Numbered from the stretch's first letter, positions 26,541 to 36,143 are shown. The stretch is 64,000 nt of DNA from Oryzomicrobium sp. (GCF_021287045.1 NZ_JAJTBG010000004.1:62001-126000); one strand, 5' to 3'. Translations and numbers: made by a program. Notes: generated from the letters alone by a model not told the origin.

Positions 26541-27413
26541 ATGGGTCGCCTGACCGTTTTCCTGCTTGCCCTGGCCGTTGCCTGGTCGCTCGCCCTGCCG
26601 GCGTCGGCCCAGGAGGTGGAGATCATTCCCCTCCGCCACCGTCTGCCCGAAGAGGTGGTGCCCCAGCTGCGCCCCTTCGTCGAGCCCGGCGGCGTACTCC
26701 AGGGGGCCAACAACCAGCTCATCCTGCGGGCCTCCCGGGCCAACCGGGAGGAGATCAAGCGCCTCCTGGCCAGCCTGGACCGGCCCCTGCGCCGTCTGGT
26801 GATCCAGGTCAGCCGCGACCGTCAGGACAGCGAGGCGCGTCAGGAGGCCGGTGTGTCGGGTACGGTGGTGCTCGGCGACGGCACCGTGAAGATCCGCGAG
26901 CCCCGTCGCTTGGCTGAGGGGGCCAGCGTCAGCCTGGGTGCCGCCAGTAGCGCGTCCCGCGTCACCGCCGGGGTGGTGGCTGGGGAAGGGCGGCGCAGCG
27001 AGCGCAGTTTGCAAACGGTGCAGGTGGTGGAAGGCGGGCAGGCCTTCATCCAGGCGGGCCAGTCCGTGCCCCTGCCGCTCACTCAGGTGGTGGCCGGCCC
27101 GGGCGGCGCGGTGGTGTCCCAGAGCGTGGTCTGGCAGGACCTGGGTCAGGGCTTTTACGCCGTGCCGCGCCTGGCGGGGGACCGGGTGACCCTGGACATC
27201 AGCCCCCAGGCCAGTCGGCCCGGCAGTTACGGGCCGGGCAGCGTCCAGGCCGAGCGTCTGAGCACCACCGTATCCGGCCGGCTCGGGGAATGGATCGCCC
27301 TGGGCGGCAGTGTTCAGGAAAGCAACGCCCAGGGGCGGATCAATGGGACGGTGAGCAGCCGCGCGGCCAGCAGCGGCGGCACCCTGTGGCTGAAGGTGGA
27401 GGAACTGCCCTGA
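26541..27413 (+). CDS. Exported secretin-N-domain-like protein
   Basis: 290 aa from the ATG at 26541 (GGAG upstream). Signal peptide MGRLTVFLLALAVAWSLALP, then EVEIIPLRHRLPEEVVPQLRPF and a segment with ANREEIKRLLASLDRPLRRL, the pattern of the short secretin N (NolW-like) domain. The rest is beta-rich and Gly/Val/Gln-rich with no secretin pore domain. It may be a periplasmic partner of a secretion or pilus machine. It follows the kinase gene by 148 bp, and no secretin is nearby. Confidence 0.7.
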   Translation: MGRLTVFLLALAVAWSLALPASAQEVEIIPLRHRLPEEVVPQLRPFVEPGGVLQGANNQLILRASRANREEIKRLLASLDRPLRRLVIQVSRDRQDSEARQEAGVSGTVVLGDGTVKIREPRRLAEGASVSLGAASSASRVTAGVVAGEGRRSERSLQTVQVVEGGQAFIQAGQSVPLPLTQVVAGPGGAVVSQSVVWQDLGQGFYAVPRLAGDRVTLDISPQASRPGSYGPGSVQAERLSTTVSGRLGEWIALGGSVQESNAQGRINGTVSSRAASSGGTLWLKVEELP

Positions 27414-27453
27414 CCCCGTGCTGCCGACCGGCAGCGCTGCGCCGTTTTCCGGA

Positions 27454-28305
27454 TCAGCAGGCGCAAATTCTGTTGCCGCCGGCCTGGCGGGCCTGTTCCA
27501 GGGCGTCGCCGGCCCGGGCCAGAACCGTTTCGCGGGTATCGGCAGGCCAGAACGCAGTGATGCCACCGGTGAGAACCATCGCCCCGTTCTCGGCCGGCAG
27601 GGCCGCCGCGCTGCGGCGCAGCCGTTCCAGGCTGCCGCTGCCGGCCTGGAGAGCCTGTTCTGGCATCAGGACCAGAAAAGTATTGTCGCCCCAGGAGGCC
27701 ATCGTGTCCGCGCCGCGTAGCTCCGCACGCAAACGCCGCGCCACGTCATCCGGGGCCGTGCCCGGGTCGTTGGCGGCGAGGGGCGAATCCGACGTCTCCA
27801 GCCGCAGCAATCCCAGGCAAAATTCGCCGCCGTAGCGCCGCGCCCGGGCAATCTCGCCATTGAGGATGCGTTCGGCCAGAAGGGCCGAAACGTCGGCCAC
27901 CGACATGTCCACCAGTCCCACCAGGATGCCGCCCAGCCCTCCGGCATGGCTTTGCACCGGCAGGGCGCGGATGCGGACCCAGCGGCCCATTTCCCCGGGG
28001 CCCAGGCGAGCGAACTCTTCGTCCGTGGCCTGGCCCGTGGTGCGCACGATTTCCAGCGGATTGCGTTCGGCGGGCAGGGGATTCCCTTGGGCGTCGAACA
28101 GGGCCCATTCCGGCGCCGGCAGGGGCCACATCAATTCGGCTGCCGACCGGCCCAGGATGGCCAGGCCGGTGCCGTTGGCGTGGAGGAGGCGGCCATCCGC
28201 CGGATCGACCAGCAGGGCGCCCACGCCAAGCATGTCGAGGAGGGCGCAGTAATCGCCGACCCGGTGGATGTGCAGCAACGAGGCTTGATTGTAGGGGGCG
28301 CTCAT
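27454..28305 (-). CDS. PAS domain protein with degenerate GGDEF domain
   Basis: 283 aa from the ATG at 28305; the start is uncertain because no ribosome site is seen. A PAS domain (about residues 15-130, LDMLGVGALLVDPADGRLL) is followed by a short GGDEF-like domain of about 130 residues. The signature loop reads SWGDNTFLVLMP in place of GGDEF, so diguanylate cyclase activity is unlikely. The end, TRETVLARAGDALEQARQAGGNRI, is typical of GGDEF C-termini. Probably a sensory or c-di-GMP/GTP-binding pseudo-enzyme. Confidence 0.7.
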   Translation of the reverse strand: MSAPYNQASLLHIHRVGDYCALLDMLGVGALLVDPADGRLLHANGTGLAILGRSAAELMWPLPAPEWALFDAQGNPLPAERNPLEIVRTTGQATDEEFARLGPGEMGRWVRIRALPVQSHAGGLGGILVGLVDMSVADVSALLAERILNGEIARARRYGGEFCLGLLRLETSDSPLAANDPGTAPDDVARRLRAELRGADTMASWGDNTFLVLMPEQALQAGSGSLERLRRSAAALPAENGAMVLTGGITAFWPADTRETVLARAGDALEQARQAGGNRICAC

Positions 28306-28436
28306 GGCGAAGGAGGAAAAAAACCATGACCCATTCACTGTAGAAGCGGCCTCGGCGGGGGGCAAGCGAGGGCCGGGCGGCATGGCGGCGCCATGCTAAA
28401 ATCACCGGTTTCATCTTTCACGCCCGCACTTTCCCG

Positions 28437-29867
28437 ATGCGTTACCTTTCCACCCGCGGCCAGGCCGCCGAGCCTTCCTTCTGCGACATCCTCCTGGGCG
28501 GCCTGGCGCCGGACGGCGGCCTGTACCTGCCGGAAGAGACGCCCCGAGTCACCCGGGCCGAGCTGGATGCCTGGCGCCAGCTGTCCTACGCCGACCTGGC
28601 CTTCGCCATCCTCTCCAAGTTCGTCACCGACATTCCGGCGGACGACCTCAAGGCCATCTGCCGCAAGACCTACACCGCCGACGTCTATCGCTACACCCGC
28701 AACGGCGGCGCGGCGGCCGAGATCACCCCGCTGACGAAGCTGGAAGAGGGCTTCTACCTGCAGGAACTGTCCAACGGCCCGACCCTGGCCTTCAAGGACA
28801 TGGCCATGCAGTTGCTCGGCAACCTGTTCGAGTACGTGCTGGACAAGCGCGGCGAGGCGATCAACATCCTCGGCGCCACCTCCGGCGACACCGGTTCCGC
28901 CGCCGAATACGCCATGCGCGGCAAGCACGGCGTCAAGGTGTTCATGCTCTCGCCCCACGGCAAGATGAGTGCCTTCCAGCGCGCCCAGATGTACTCGCTC
29001 CAGGACGCCAACATCTTCAACATCGCCGTGCGCGGCATGTTCGACGACGCCCAGGACATCGTGAAGGCCGTCTCCAACGACGCCGCCTTCAAGGCCCAGT
29101 ACAAGATCGGCGCGGTCAACTCGATCAACTGGGCCCGGGTCGCCGCTCAGATCGTCTATTACTTCAAGGGCTACTTCGCCGCCACCGCCAACAATGATGA
29201 GCAGGTGGCGTTCTGCGTGCCCTCGGGCAACTTCGGCAACATCTGCGCCGGCCACATCGCCCGCCAGATGGGCCTGCCCATCGCCAAGCTGGTGCTGGCC
29301 ACCAACGAGAACAACGTGCTCGACGAGTTCTTCCGCACCGGCGTCTACCGGCCGCGCAAGACCGCCGAAACCTTCGTCACTTCCAGCCCGTCCATGGACA
29401 TTTCCAAGGCTTCCAACTTCGAGCGCTTCGTCTTCGATCTGGTGGGCCGTGACCCGGCCGTGGTGCGCGACCTGTGGGCCAAGGTGGATGCGGGCGGCGC
29501 CTTCGACCTGAACGGCACCCCGCACATGGGCAAGCTGGCCGGCTTTGCCTTCGCCTCCGGCGCCAGCAGCCACGCCGACCGCCTGGCCACCATCCGCGAC
29601 GTGTGGGAAAAGCATGGCGTGATGATCGACACCCACACCGCCGACGGCGTCAAGGTGGCCCGGCAACACCGCCAGGCCGGCATCCCCATGGTGGTGCTGG
29701 AAACCGCCCAGCCGGCCAAGTTCGCCGAGACCATCGAGGAGGCCCTGGGCCGCGCCCCGGTGGTGCCCGAGGGCCTGCAAGGGCTGGAGAACCTGCCCCA
29801 GCGCGTCGAGGTGATGGACGCCGATACCGACGCGATCAAGCGCTACATCGTCGCCAACCTGGGCTGA
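28437..29867 (+). CDS. thrC: Threonine synthase
   Basis: 476 aa. The N-terminal MRYLSTRG and the PLP-lysine segment [16 protein letters not shown] identify the long bacterial/fungal-type threonine synthase. [17 protein letters not shown] forms the phosphate-binding loop. It converts O-phosphohomoserine to threonine. A TAAAAT box at 28397 gives a plausible promoter. hom is not in the window. Confidence 0.96.
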   Translation: MRYLSTRGQAAEPSFCDILLGGLAPDGGLYLPEETPRVTRAELDAWRQLSYADLAFAILSKFVTDIPADDLKAICRKTYTADVYRYTRNGGAAAEITPLTKLEEGFYLQELSNGPTLAFKDMAMQLLGNLFEYVLDKRGEAINILGATSGDTGSAAEYAMRGKHGVKVFMLSPHGKMSAFQRAQMYSLQDANIFNIAVRGMFDDAQDIVKAVSNDAAFKAQYKIGAVNSINWARVAAQIVYYFKGYFAATANNDEQVAFCVPSGNFGNICAGHIARQMGLPIAKLVLATNENNVLDEFFRTGVYRPRKTAETFVTSSPSMDISKASNFERFVFDLVGRDPAVVRDLWAKVDAGGAFDLNGTPHMGKLAGFAFASGASSHADRLATIRDVWEKHGVMIDTHTADGVKVARQHRQAGIPMVVLETAQPAKFAETIEEALGRAPVVPEGLQGLENLPQRVEVMDADTDAIKRYIVANLG

Positions 29868-29917
29868 CGGGGCAGGGTGCCGCACCTCGCGGCCGGTACC
29901 GAAACACCCGGTCAGCC

Positions 29918-29959
29918 TTGATCTTCAAAGGGAAAGCCCGCTATAATCGCGGGCTTTCC
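29918..29959 (+). promoter_or_regulatory. rpsF operon promoter inside a perfect inverted repeat
   Basis: TTGATC (29918-29923), an 18-bp spacer, and TATAAT (29942-29947). The -10 forms the loop of a perfect 11-bp inverted repeat, GGAAAGCCCGC (29931-29941) and its complement (29949-29959). The same hairpin in RNA could end thrC transcripts, although only a weak T-run follows. Confidence 0.75.
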
Positions 29960-30022
29960 TGCTTTCTCACCTTGCCCGACCGTACACGCATGGCGGCGGG
30001 CTTCGATCCACAAGGAGAATTC

Positions 30023-30415
30023 ATGCGCCATTACGAAATCGTTTTCATCGTCCATCCGGACCAGTCCGAACAGGTCCCGGCGATGATCGAGCGCTACAAG
30101 TCGCTCGTGACCTCCCAGAACGGCACGCTGCACCGCCTGGAAGACTGGGGCCGCCGCCAGATGGCCTACCCGATCCAGAAGGTCCACAAAGCCCACTACG
30201 TGCTCATGAACATCGAGTGCAATGGCGAGACCCTGGCCGAACTCGAACACGCCTTCAAGTTCAACGACGCCGTGCTGCGCCACCTCGTTGTGAAGATGAA
30301 GCACGCGATCATCGCTCCTTCGCCCATGATGAAGGAAGAGAAGTCCAAGAACCTGCTGAACGGCGAAAAGGCCGAGGGCGCTGCCCCCGCCGAAGCCGCC
30401 CAGCCGGCTGCCTAA
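30023..30415 (+). CDS. rpsF: 30S ribosomal protein S6
   Basis: 130 aa, start preceded by [24 protein letters not shown] and the central [20 protein letters not shown] are S6 hallmarks; it binds 16S rRNA with S18. The C-terminal extension is Ala/Glu-rich as in many betaproteobacteria. First gene of rpsF-priB-rpsR-rplI. Confidence 0.97.
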   Translation: MRHYEIVFIVHPDQSEQVPAMIERYKSLVTSQNGTLHRLEDWGRRQMAYPIQKVHKAHYVLMNIECNGETLAELEHAFKFNDAVLRHLVVKMKHAIIAPSPMMKEEKSKNLLNGEKAEGAAPAEAAQPAA

Positions 30416-30433
30416 CGCATTCAAGCAGGATCA

Positions 30434-30796
30434 TTGTCGGACACGGCTTCCCCGCCTGACACCGCTGCGGCCAACCGAATAGTGTTCGCCGGCAGCCTTT
30501 CCGAAAAGAAAGCGCTGCGTTACACCCCGGCCGGGGTGCCAGTGGTCGAAGGACGCGTCACCCACGCCTCGGAACAGATCGAGGCCGGGCTGAAACGCAA
30601 GGTGGAATGCGAACTCGGCGTGGTGGCCCTGGGCGAGACGGCGAAACTACTGAACGCCGCCCAGCCCGGGCAAAACCTCCGGATTACCGGATTTCTCGCC
30701 GCCCGCAGCCGCAACAGCCGACAACCCGTCCTGCATGTGATCACGATCGAATTTTTGGAAGGAAACGAAAATGCCCAGACCCTTTGGCAAGCGTAA
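30434..30796 (+). CDS. priB: Primosomal replication protein PriB
   Basis: 120 aa, TTG start with AGGA upstream. An OB-fold single-strand DNA-binding protein similar to SSB ([32 protein letters not shown]). PriB stabilises PriA at stalled forks. It lies between rpsF and rpsR as in E. coli, and its last 26 bp overlap rpsR. The neighbouring dnaB product is loaded by the same restart pathway. Confidence 0.92.
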   Translation: MSDTASPPDTAAANRIVFAGSLSEKKALRYTPAGVPVVEGRVTHASEQIEAGLKRKVECELGVVALGETAKLLNAAQPGQNLRITGFLAARSRNSRQPVLHVITIEFLEGNENAQTLWQA

Positions 30797-31052
30797 CGAC
30801 GACAAGAACAAGAAGCGCCCCCAGCGCGGCGGCCTGTTCAAGCGTCGCAAGTTCTGCCGCTTCACCGCCGAGAAAGTCGAACAGATCGACTACAAGGACG
30901 TTGAAGTGCTGAAGGACTTCATCGCCGAAAACGCCAAGATCATGCCCGCCCGCCTGACCGGCACCAAGGCCGGCTACCAGCGCCAGCTGTCGCTCGCCAT
31001 CAAGCGCGCCCGCTTCCTGGCCCTGATGCCCTACACCGATAACCACGCCTGA
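30771..31052 (+). CDS. rpsR: 30S ribosomal protein S18
   Basis: 93 aa. [20 protein letters not shown] followed by [12 protein letters not shown] and [18 protein letters not shown] are characteristic of S18, partner of S6 on the small subunit platform. The start lies inside the end of priB with GGAAGG-type ribosome site. Confidence 0.97.
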   Translation: MPRPFGKRNDDKNKKRPQRGGLFKRRKFCRFTAEKVEQIDYKDVEVLKDFIAENAKIMPARLTGTKAGYQRQLSLAIKRARFLALMPYTDNHA

Positions 31053-31067
31053 TCGGGAGAACGAAAC

Positions 31068-31517
31068 ATGCAAATCATTCTGCTCGAAAAGGTCGTGAAC
31101 CTCGGCAACCTGGGCGACGTGGTCAAGGTCAAGGACGGCTACGCCCGTAACTACCTGATCCCCAACGGCGTTGCCCGCCGCGCCACCCCGGACGCCCTGG
31201 CTCAGTTCGAAGCCAAGCGCGCCGAGCTGGAAAAGGCCGCCGCCGAGAAGCTGGCTGCCGCTCAAGCCGTGGGCGAAAAGCTCGCCGGCCTGATGGTCCA
31301 GATCTCCCGCAAGGCCGGCGTCGACGGCCGCCTGTTCGGTTCCGTCACCAACCACGACGTGGCCGAAGGCCTGCAAGCCCAGGGCTTCGCCGTGGAAAAG
31401 CTGATGGTGCGGATGCCGGAAGGCGCCCTCAAGACCATCGGCGACTTCCCGGTGGACGTCGCCCTGCACACCGACGTGGTGGTGCAGGTCACCGTCTCCG
31501 TGCTCGGCGAGCACTAA
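31068..31517 (+). CDS. rplI: 50S ribosomal protein L9
   Basis: 149 aa. [20 protein letters not shown] and [15 protein letters not shown] give the N-terminal L9 domain, joined by a long Ala/Glu/Lys helix to the C-terminal domain. Last ribosomal gene of the block; terminator-like hairpin follows. Confidence 0.97.
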   Translation: MQIILLEKVVNLGNLGDVVKVKDGYARNYLIPNGVARRATPDALAQFEAKRAELEKAAAEKLAAAQAVGEKLAGLMVQISRKAGVDGRLFGSVTNHDVAEGLQAQGFAVEKLMVRMPEGALKTIGDFPVDVALHTDVVVQVTVSVLGEH

Positions 31518-31560
31518 GCCGGTTCGGGTGCCGCGGCACCCGGCAAACTGCTTCGGCACG

Positions 31561-31597
31561 AATGCCGTCCAGCGCAAGCTGGGCGGCATTTTGCTTT
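31561..31597 (+). terminator. Terminator after rplI
   Basis: AATGCCGTCCAGC and GCTGGGCGGCATT form a 13-bp stem with one G-U pair around GCAA, followed by TTGCTTT. A perfect 16-bp palindrome (31526-31541) lies just before it. Confidence 0.8.
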
Positions 31598-31689
31598 GTG
31601 GCCGCCTGAGCAAAATGCCGCCGGCCCCGCCGACCGGCAGGGTAAAATCGCCCCCTCGTTACTCTTTCCACCGAATTCTGGCCGCCGCT

Positions 31690-33114
31690 GTGAACAGCCC
31701 CACCCGCACCTTCAAACGCAAGTCCGACGTCTCTCAGTCAATCGATCCGGCCCTCGCCCAACTGCGCGTGCCGCCCCACTCCATGGAGGCGGAACAGTCG
31801 CTGCTGGGCGGCCTGCTGCTCGACAACCAGGCCTGGGACAAGATCGCGGACAAGGTGAACGAGAGCGACTTCTACCGGGACGAGCACCGCCGCATCTTCC
31901 GCCACATCGCCGGCCTGATGGAAAAGGCAAAGCCGGCCGACGTGGTGACGGTGTTCGAATTGATCGAAGCGGCGGGCGAGTCCGAGCAGACCGGCGGCCT
32001 GGCCTACCTGGGGGAGCTGGCGGCCAACACCCCGTCCGCCGCCAACATCGGCCGCTATGCCGAAATCGTCCGGGAGCGGGCGGTGCTGCGCAAGCTGGTG
32101 AGCGTGGGCGATGAAATCTCCACCTCGGCCCTCAACACCATGGGCAAGGACGCCAAGACCCTGCTCGACGAGGCCGAGGCCAAGGTGTTCGCCATCGCCG
32201 AGGCCGGCAACCGCCACCAGCAGGGCTTCGTGCACATCAACCCCCTGCTCAACCAGGTGGTGACCCGCATCGAGGAACTGCACGACCGGGAGAACCCTTC
32301 CGAGATCACCGGGGTGCCCTCCGGCTTCCTCGACCTGGACAACAAGACCTCGGGCCTCCAGCCCGGCGACCTGATCATCGTCGCCGGCCGTCCCTCCATG
32401 GGCAAGACTGCCTTCGCCCTGAACATCGCCGAGCACGTGGCCGTGGAAGAGCGTCTGCCGGTGGGGGTGTTCTCCATGGAAATGGGTGGCGCCCAACTGG
32501 CCCAGCGTATGCTGGCCTCGGTGGGCCGCCTCGATTCGCACCGGCTGCGCACCGGCCGCATCACCGACGACGAGTGGGGCAAGTTCACCTTCGCCCTGGG
32601 CAAGATGCACGAGGCGCCGCTGTACATCGACGAGACCGGCGGCCTCAACCCCATCGACCTGCGCGCCCGGGCGCGCCGCCTGCACCGCCAGTACGGCAAG
32701 CTCGGCCTGATCGTGATCGACTACATCCAGCTCATGTCCTCGGCCCGGCCGGCCGACAACCGGGCCAACGAAGTGTCGGAAATCTCCCGCTCGATCAAGT
32801 CCCTGGCCAAGGAGCTGGAAGTGCCGATCATCGCGCTCTCCCAGCTCTCTCGTAAGGTGGAAGAGCGCACCGACAAACGCCCGATGATGTCCGACTTGCG
32901 CGAATCCGGCGCCATCGAACAGGATGCCGACGTGATCCTGATGATGTACCGCGAGGAATATTACAAGCAAGACACCCCGGACAAGGGCATCGCCGAGGTG
33001 ATCATCGGCAAGCAGCGTAACGGTCCTACCGGCACCGTGCGCCTGGCCTGGCAGGGCGAATACACCCGCTTCGGCAACCTGGCCCAGGGCGGCTTCCGCG
33101 ATTCGGAGAACTGA
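31690..33114 (+). CDS. dnaB: Replicative DNA helicase DnaB
   Basis: 474 aa from a GTG at 31690; codons upstream to 31528 cross the rplI terminator and are not conserved-looking. DnaB N-terminal domain (LRVPPHSMEAEQSLLGGLLL) and RecA-like domain with Walker A GRPSMGKTAFAL and KSLAKELEVPIIALSQLSR. No intein. It unwinds DNA at the replication fork as a hexamer. Conserved downstream of rplI in betaproteobacteria. Confidence 0.95.
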   Translation: MNSPTRTFKRKSDVSQSIDPALAQLRVPPHSMEAEQSLLGGLLLDNQAWDKIADKVNESDFYRDEHRRIFRHIAGLMEKAKPADVVTVFELIEAAGESEQTGGLAYLGELAANTPSAANIGRYAEIVRERAVLRKLVSVGDEISTSALNTMGKDAKTLLDEAEAKVFAIAEAGNRHQQGFVHINPLLNQVVTRIEELHDRENPSEITGVPSGFLDLDNKTSGLQPGDLIIVAGRPSMGKTAFALNIAEHVAVEERLPVGVFSMEMGGAQLAQRMLASVGRLDSHRLRTGRITDDEWGKFTFALGKMHEAPLYIDETGGLNPIDLRARARRLHRQYGKLGLIVIDYIQLMSSARPADNRANEVSEISRSIKSLAKELEVPIIALSQLSRKVEERTDKRPMMSDLRESGAIEQDADVILMMYREEYYKQDTPDKGIAEVIIGKQRNGPTGTVRLAWQGEYTRFGNLAQGGFRDSEN

Positions 33115-33189
33115 TCCCGGGTTGCCCGGCGGTATACGTTCCCATTCCACGACGGCCCGGCCTTGCCCGGGCCGTTGCCGTTTGGGGTA

Positions 33190-33312
33190 GCCCGGAAACC
33201 CGCGCCAGTGCTTGCGCTACGCAAAGCCTGCCTGGAGAGGGGCGCCAATGCTGGCGCTGCGGGCATGCTGCCAGGAAACCCTTATGGGGCGCGGCTCTTC
33301 AGAGCCACTCCG
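33190..33312. repeat. Modular intergenic repeat, copy A
   Basis: CTGCCTGGAGAG (33228-33239), three bases, CGCCAAT (33243-33249), then GGGCATGC and CTTCAGAG (33297-33304). The same modules with the same first spacing recur at 36144-36237, so this looks like a dispersed non-coding element. Confidence 0.45.
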
Positions 33313-34311
33313 TCAGTGCGTTGTTCCCCGGCGCGCTCCCGGCGCCAGGCGCAGACGATGCACGCAGAAGCGCTCCTGCCCGTCGCTCCAGCAGTCCTCG
33401 GCCAGCCAGCCGGCGGCGTGGGCCAGGGCCTGGAAATCGCCGCGGCAATACTTGTGGGAATTCTCGGTGTGGATCGTCTCGCCCGGCGTGAAGTCGAAGC
33501 GCCGTCCGCACAGCTGCACCCGCTGGGTCCGGCGGCTGACCAGGTGCATCTCGATGCGGCCCAGGTCGGCCCGGTAGCGCGCCTGGTGGGCAAAGCCGTC
33601 TACGTCGAAGTCGGCCCCCAGTTCCCGGTTGATGCGCACCAGAAGGTTGAGGTTGAAGGCGGCGGTGACGCCCTGGGCGTCGTCGTAGGCGGGCAGCAGC
33701 ACCGCCGGGTCCCGGGTGCAGTCGGTGCCGATCAGCATGCGGGCACCGTCCCCCAGGGCCGCCGCCATCAGGCGCAGGAAGGCGACCACGCCGAAGGGCG
33801 ACAGGTTGCCGATGGTGGAGCCGGGGAAGAAGCCCAGGCGGGGCCGTTCCGGCGCTTGCAGGTCGTCAGGCAGGTCGAAGGGCAGGGTGAAGTCGGCCAC
33901 CAGGGGCACGATGTGCAGGCCGGAAAATTCCAGGGCCAGGGCTCGGGCCGAGTCCAGCAGGAACTCCTCGGCCAGGTCGAGAGGCACGTAGGCATGGGGT
34001 TCGGCCAGGGCGCGCAGCAGCAACGGCGTCTTGCGGCTGGAACCGCTGCCGATCTCCACCACCACGGCGGCCGCCCCCACCGGGCGGGCCATGTCTCGGG
34101 CGTGGGCTTCGAGAATGCCGATCTCGGTGCGGGTCGGGTAGTACTCGGGCAGCCGGGTGATCTCCTCGAACAGCTCGGAGCCGCGCTGGTCGTACAACCA
34201 GGCGCTGGAGATGCGCTTTTGGGGCAGGGCCAGCCCGGCGAGCACGTCGGCGGCAAAGGCGCCGGCAGCGGGGCCCCGGGAGGCGGTGGCGTTCAAATCG
34301 GTGGTATTCAT
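33313..34311 (-). CDS. egtD: L-histidine N-alpha-methyltransferase EgtD
   Basis: 332 aa. SAM-binding VVVEIGSGSSRKTPLLL, the Egt signature FFPGSTIGNLSPF and the C-terminal IHTENSHKY characterise EgtD, which trimethylates histidine to hercynine, the first step of ergothioneine synthesis. The start shares one base with the egtB stop (TGATG), so the two are translationally coupled. It is cytoplasmic; no export signal is seen. Confidence 0.95.
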   Translation of the reverse strand: MNTTDLNATASRGPAAGAFAADVLAGLALPQKRISSAWLYDQRGSELFEEITRLPEYYPTRTEIGILEAHARDMARPVGAAAVVVEIGSGSSRKTPLLLRALAEPHAYVPLDLAEEFLLDSARALALEFSGLHIVPLVADFTLPFDLPDDLQAPERPRLGFFPGSTIGNLSPFGVVAFLRLMAAALGDGARMLIGTDCTRDPAVLLPAYDDAQGVTAAFNLNLLVRINRELGADFDVDGFAHQARYRADLGRIEMHLVSRRTQRVQLCGRRFDFTPGETIHTENSHKYCRGDFQALAHAAGWLAEDCWSDGQERFCVHRLRLAPGARRGTTH

Positions 34312-35603
34312 CAAGCGTCCTCGGCCAGGCGCAGGCCGGCAAACTGCCAGCGCTGGTGGGGGTAGAAGAAGTTGCGATAGGTGGCGCGCAGATGGCCTGC
34401 CGGGGTGGCGCAGGAGCCGCCGCGCAGCACGAACTGGTTGCACATGAACTTGCCGTTGTATTCGCCGATGGCCCCCGCCGCAGGGCGGAAGCCCGGGTAG
34501 GCGACGAAGGGGCTGGCAGTCCATTCCCACACGTCGCCGTACATCTGGACCAACCCCGGTCCGGCAGCGGCGGGGGCCGCCAAGGGGCGCAGGGTGCCCC
34601 GGTCGGCCAGGTTGGCCCCCTCCAGCGCGGCCTCAGGCAGGCCCTGGGCGGCCACTTCCCACTCGAACTCGCTGGGCAGCCGCTTGCCTGCCCAACGGGC
34701 GTAGGCATCGGCCTCGTAGAAGCTGACGTGGGCCACCGGAGCGGCCGGGTCCAAGGATTGCAGCCCGGCCAGGGTCATGGCCCGGGGCGCCTCGCCGGGG
34801 GCGGGCTCGCCGTTCCAGTGGAGCGGGGTGGTCCAGCCCTCGGTCTGGACCGTCTTCCAGCCGTCGGAAAGCCACAGGGTGGGAGTGCGGTAGCCACCGT
34901 CGGCGATGAAGTCGCACCACTCGGCGTTGCACACCGGGCGCGAAGCGAGGCGGAAGGGGCGCAGCAGCACCTCGTGGCGCGGCCCCTCGCAGTCGTAGGC
35001 AAAGCCCTCACCATCGTGGCCGACCCAGTGCCGGCCGCCGTCGAAGGGAATCCAGGCAGGCGAGCCGGGCGCCGTGGCGGGGGCGGACGGTGGCGCGGCG
35101 TCCCGGTAGGCCGGATGCAGGGGGTTCTGGGCGAACAGGTGCAGCAGGTCGGTGAGCAGCAATTCCTGGTGCTGCTGTTCGTGGTGCAGACCGAGGACGA
35201 CGCGCCGGGCGAGGGCATCCGGCACTGGATCGGCCAGCAGGCGGGCCATGGCGTTGTCCACATGGGCGCGGTAGCCCTGCACCTCGTCCAGGGATGGCCG
35301 GGTCAGCAGTCCCCGCCGGGGGCGCGGATGGCGGGCGCCGACGCTGTCGTAGTAGGAGTTGAACAGGTAGCGGTAGCGGGCGTCGTAGCCGCGGTAGGCA
35401 GGGGCCGCGCCGGCCAGGATGAATTCCTCGAAGAACCAGGTGGTGTGAGCCAGGTGCCACTTGGCCGGACTGGCATCGTCCATGGATTGGACCGTGGCAT
35501 CCGCATCGGACAGCCCCTCGGCCAGGGCGAGGCTGCGGGCGCGCACCGCGGCGTAGCGGCCTGCCAGGTCACAGCCGGAAGCATCGGCGGGCGCGGGCAT
35601 CAT
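34311..35603 (-). CDS. egtB: Ergothioneine biosynthesis sulfoxide synthase EgtB
   Basis: 430 aa from the ATG at 35603, preceded by AGGAAGG. DinB-like N-terminal half with iron-binding His residues in GLHHEQQHQELLLTD and SPAKWHLAHTTWFFEEFIL; C-terminal FGE-sulfatase-like half with GDVWEWTASPF and FVLRGGSCATP. EgtB joins a thiol donor to hercynine with O2. No egtA, egtC or egtE lies nearby, so cysteine or another available thiol is presumably used and an unlinked lyase completes the pathway. Confidence 0.94.
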   Translation of the reverse strand: MMPAPADASGCDLAGRYAAVRARSLALAEGLSDADATVQSMDDASPAKWHLAHTTWFFEEFILAGAAPAYRGYDARYRYLFNSYYDSVGARHPRPRRGLLTRPSLDEVQGYRAHVDNAMARLLADPVPDALARRVVLGLHHEQQHQELLLTDLLHLFAQNPLHPAYRDAAPPSAPATAPGSPAWIPFDGGRHWVGHDGEGFAYDCEGPRHEVLLRPFRLASRPVCNAEWCDFIADGGYRTPTLWLSDGWKTVQTEGWTTPLHWNGEPAPGEAPRAMTLAGLQSLDPAAPVAHVSFYEADAYARWAGKRLPSEFEWEVAAQGLPEAALEGANLADRGTLRPLAAPAAAGPGLVQMYGDVWEWTASPFVAYPGFRPAAGAIGEYNGKFMCNQFVLRGGSCATPAGHLRATYRNFFYPHQRWQFAGLRLAEDA

Positions 35604-35769
35604 CGACATCCTTCCTGCGGCGGCGGAACGGCTTTTCACCTTAGGCGAGCCAAAGGGCTTTTGCCAGGCGCTCGTTGCAAGCGGGCAGCGTCATATCTCG
35701 GTAACAACGGCAGGCCACTCTCGGTGCGTTGCAGGTCGACGGTGTGAATCGTTTGAATCCGAGGTCGCG

Positions 35770-36006
35770 ATGGCTGAGACGATATTCTGCTACTGCTGCA
35801 GGTTGAAGCATCCCAAGGACCAGATGCGTCTGTACCCGACCAAGCGCGGGCCGCGTTGGCGCTGCCTGCGCAGCATCGAGGGAGCGAGCCGGAGCATCGC
35901 CGAGCGCGATGCGTTCGGCCACCAGCAGACGGTGATCAACAGCGAACAGGCGCGCCTCCACGCTCAGTACTCGCTGCGCCTGCGCCACGGCGACGCCGCC
36001 CGTTAG
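35770..36006 (+). CDS. Small Cys-rich hypothetical protein
   Basis: 78 aa with GAGGT upstream. The N-terminus has CYCCRLKHP (Cys7, Cys9, Cys10, His14) and a later WRCLRSI (Cys32), suggesting a small zinc site. The rest is basic and helical (SIAERDAFGHQQTVINSEQA). I do not recognise a named family. Divergent from egtB, with 166 bp between. Confidence 0.6.
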   Translation: MAETIFCYCCRLKHPKDQMRLYPTKRGPRWRCLRSIEGASRSIAERDAFGHQQTVINSEQARLHAQYSLRLRHGDAAR

Positions 36007-36143
36007 CCCCGGCACCCGCCGCAGCCGGGAGTCCGGTTTGCCTGGATGGGGAGTCAGGTGGCCGGGCCTTGTTCTAAGGGTCGGTGGCCGCTGCGGGCAT
36101 CGTCCTTTGCCGCCCGGAAATCTCGGCTCACCGGACTGTTTTT

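Noticed and set aside
34356-35747. 463-codon plus-strand open frame over egtB
   Set aside because: No domain; egtB motifs are intact on the minus strand.
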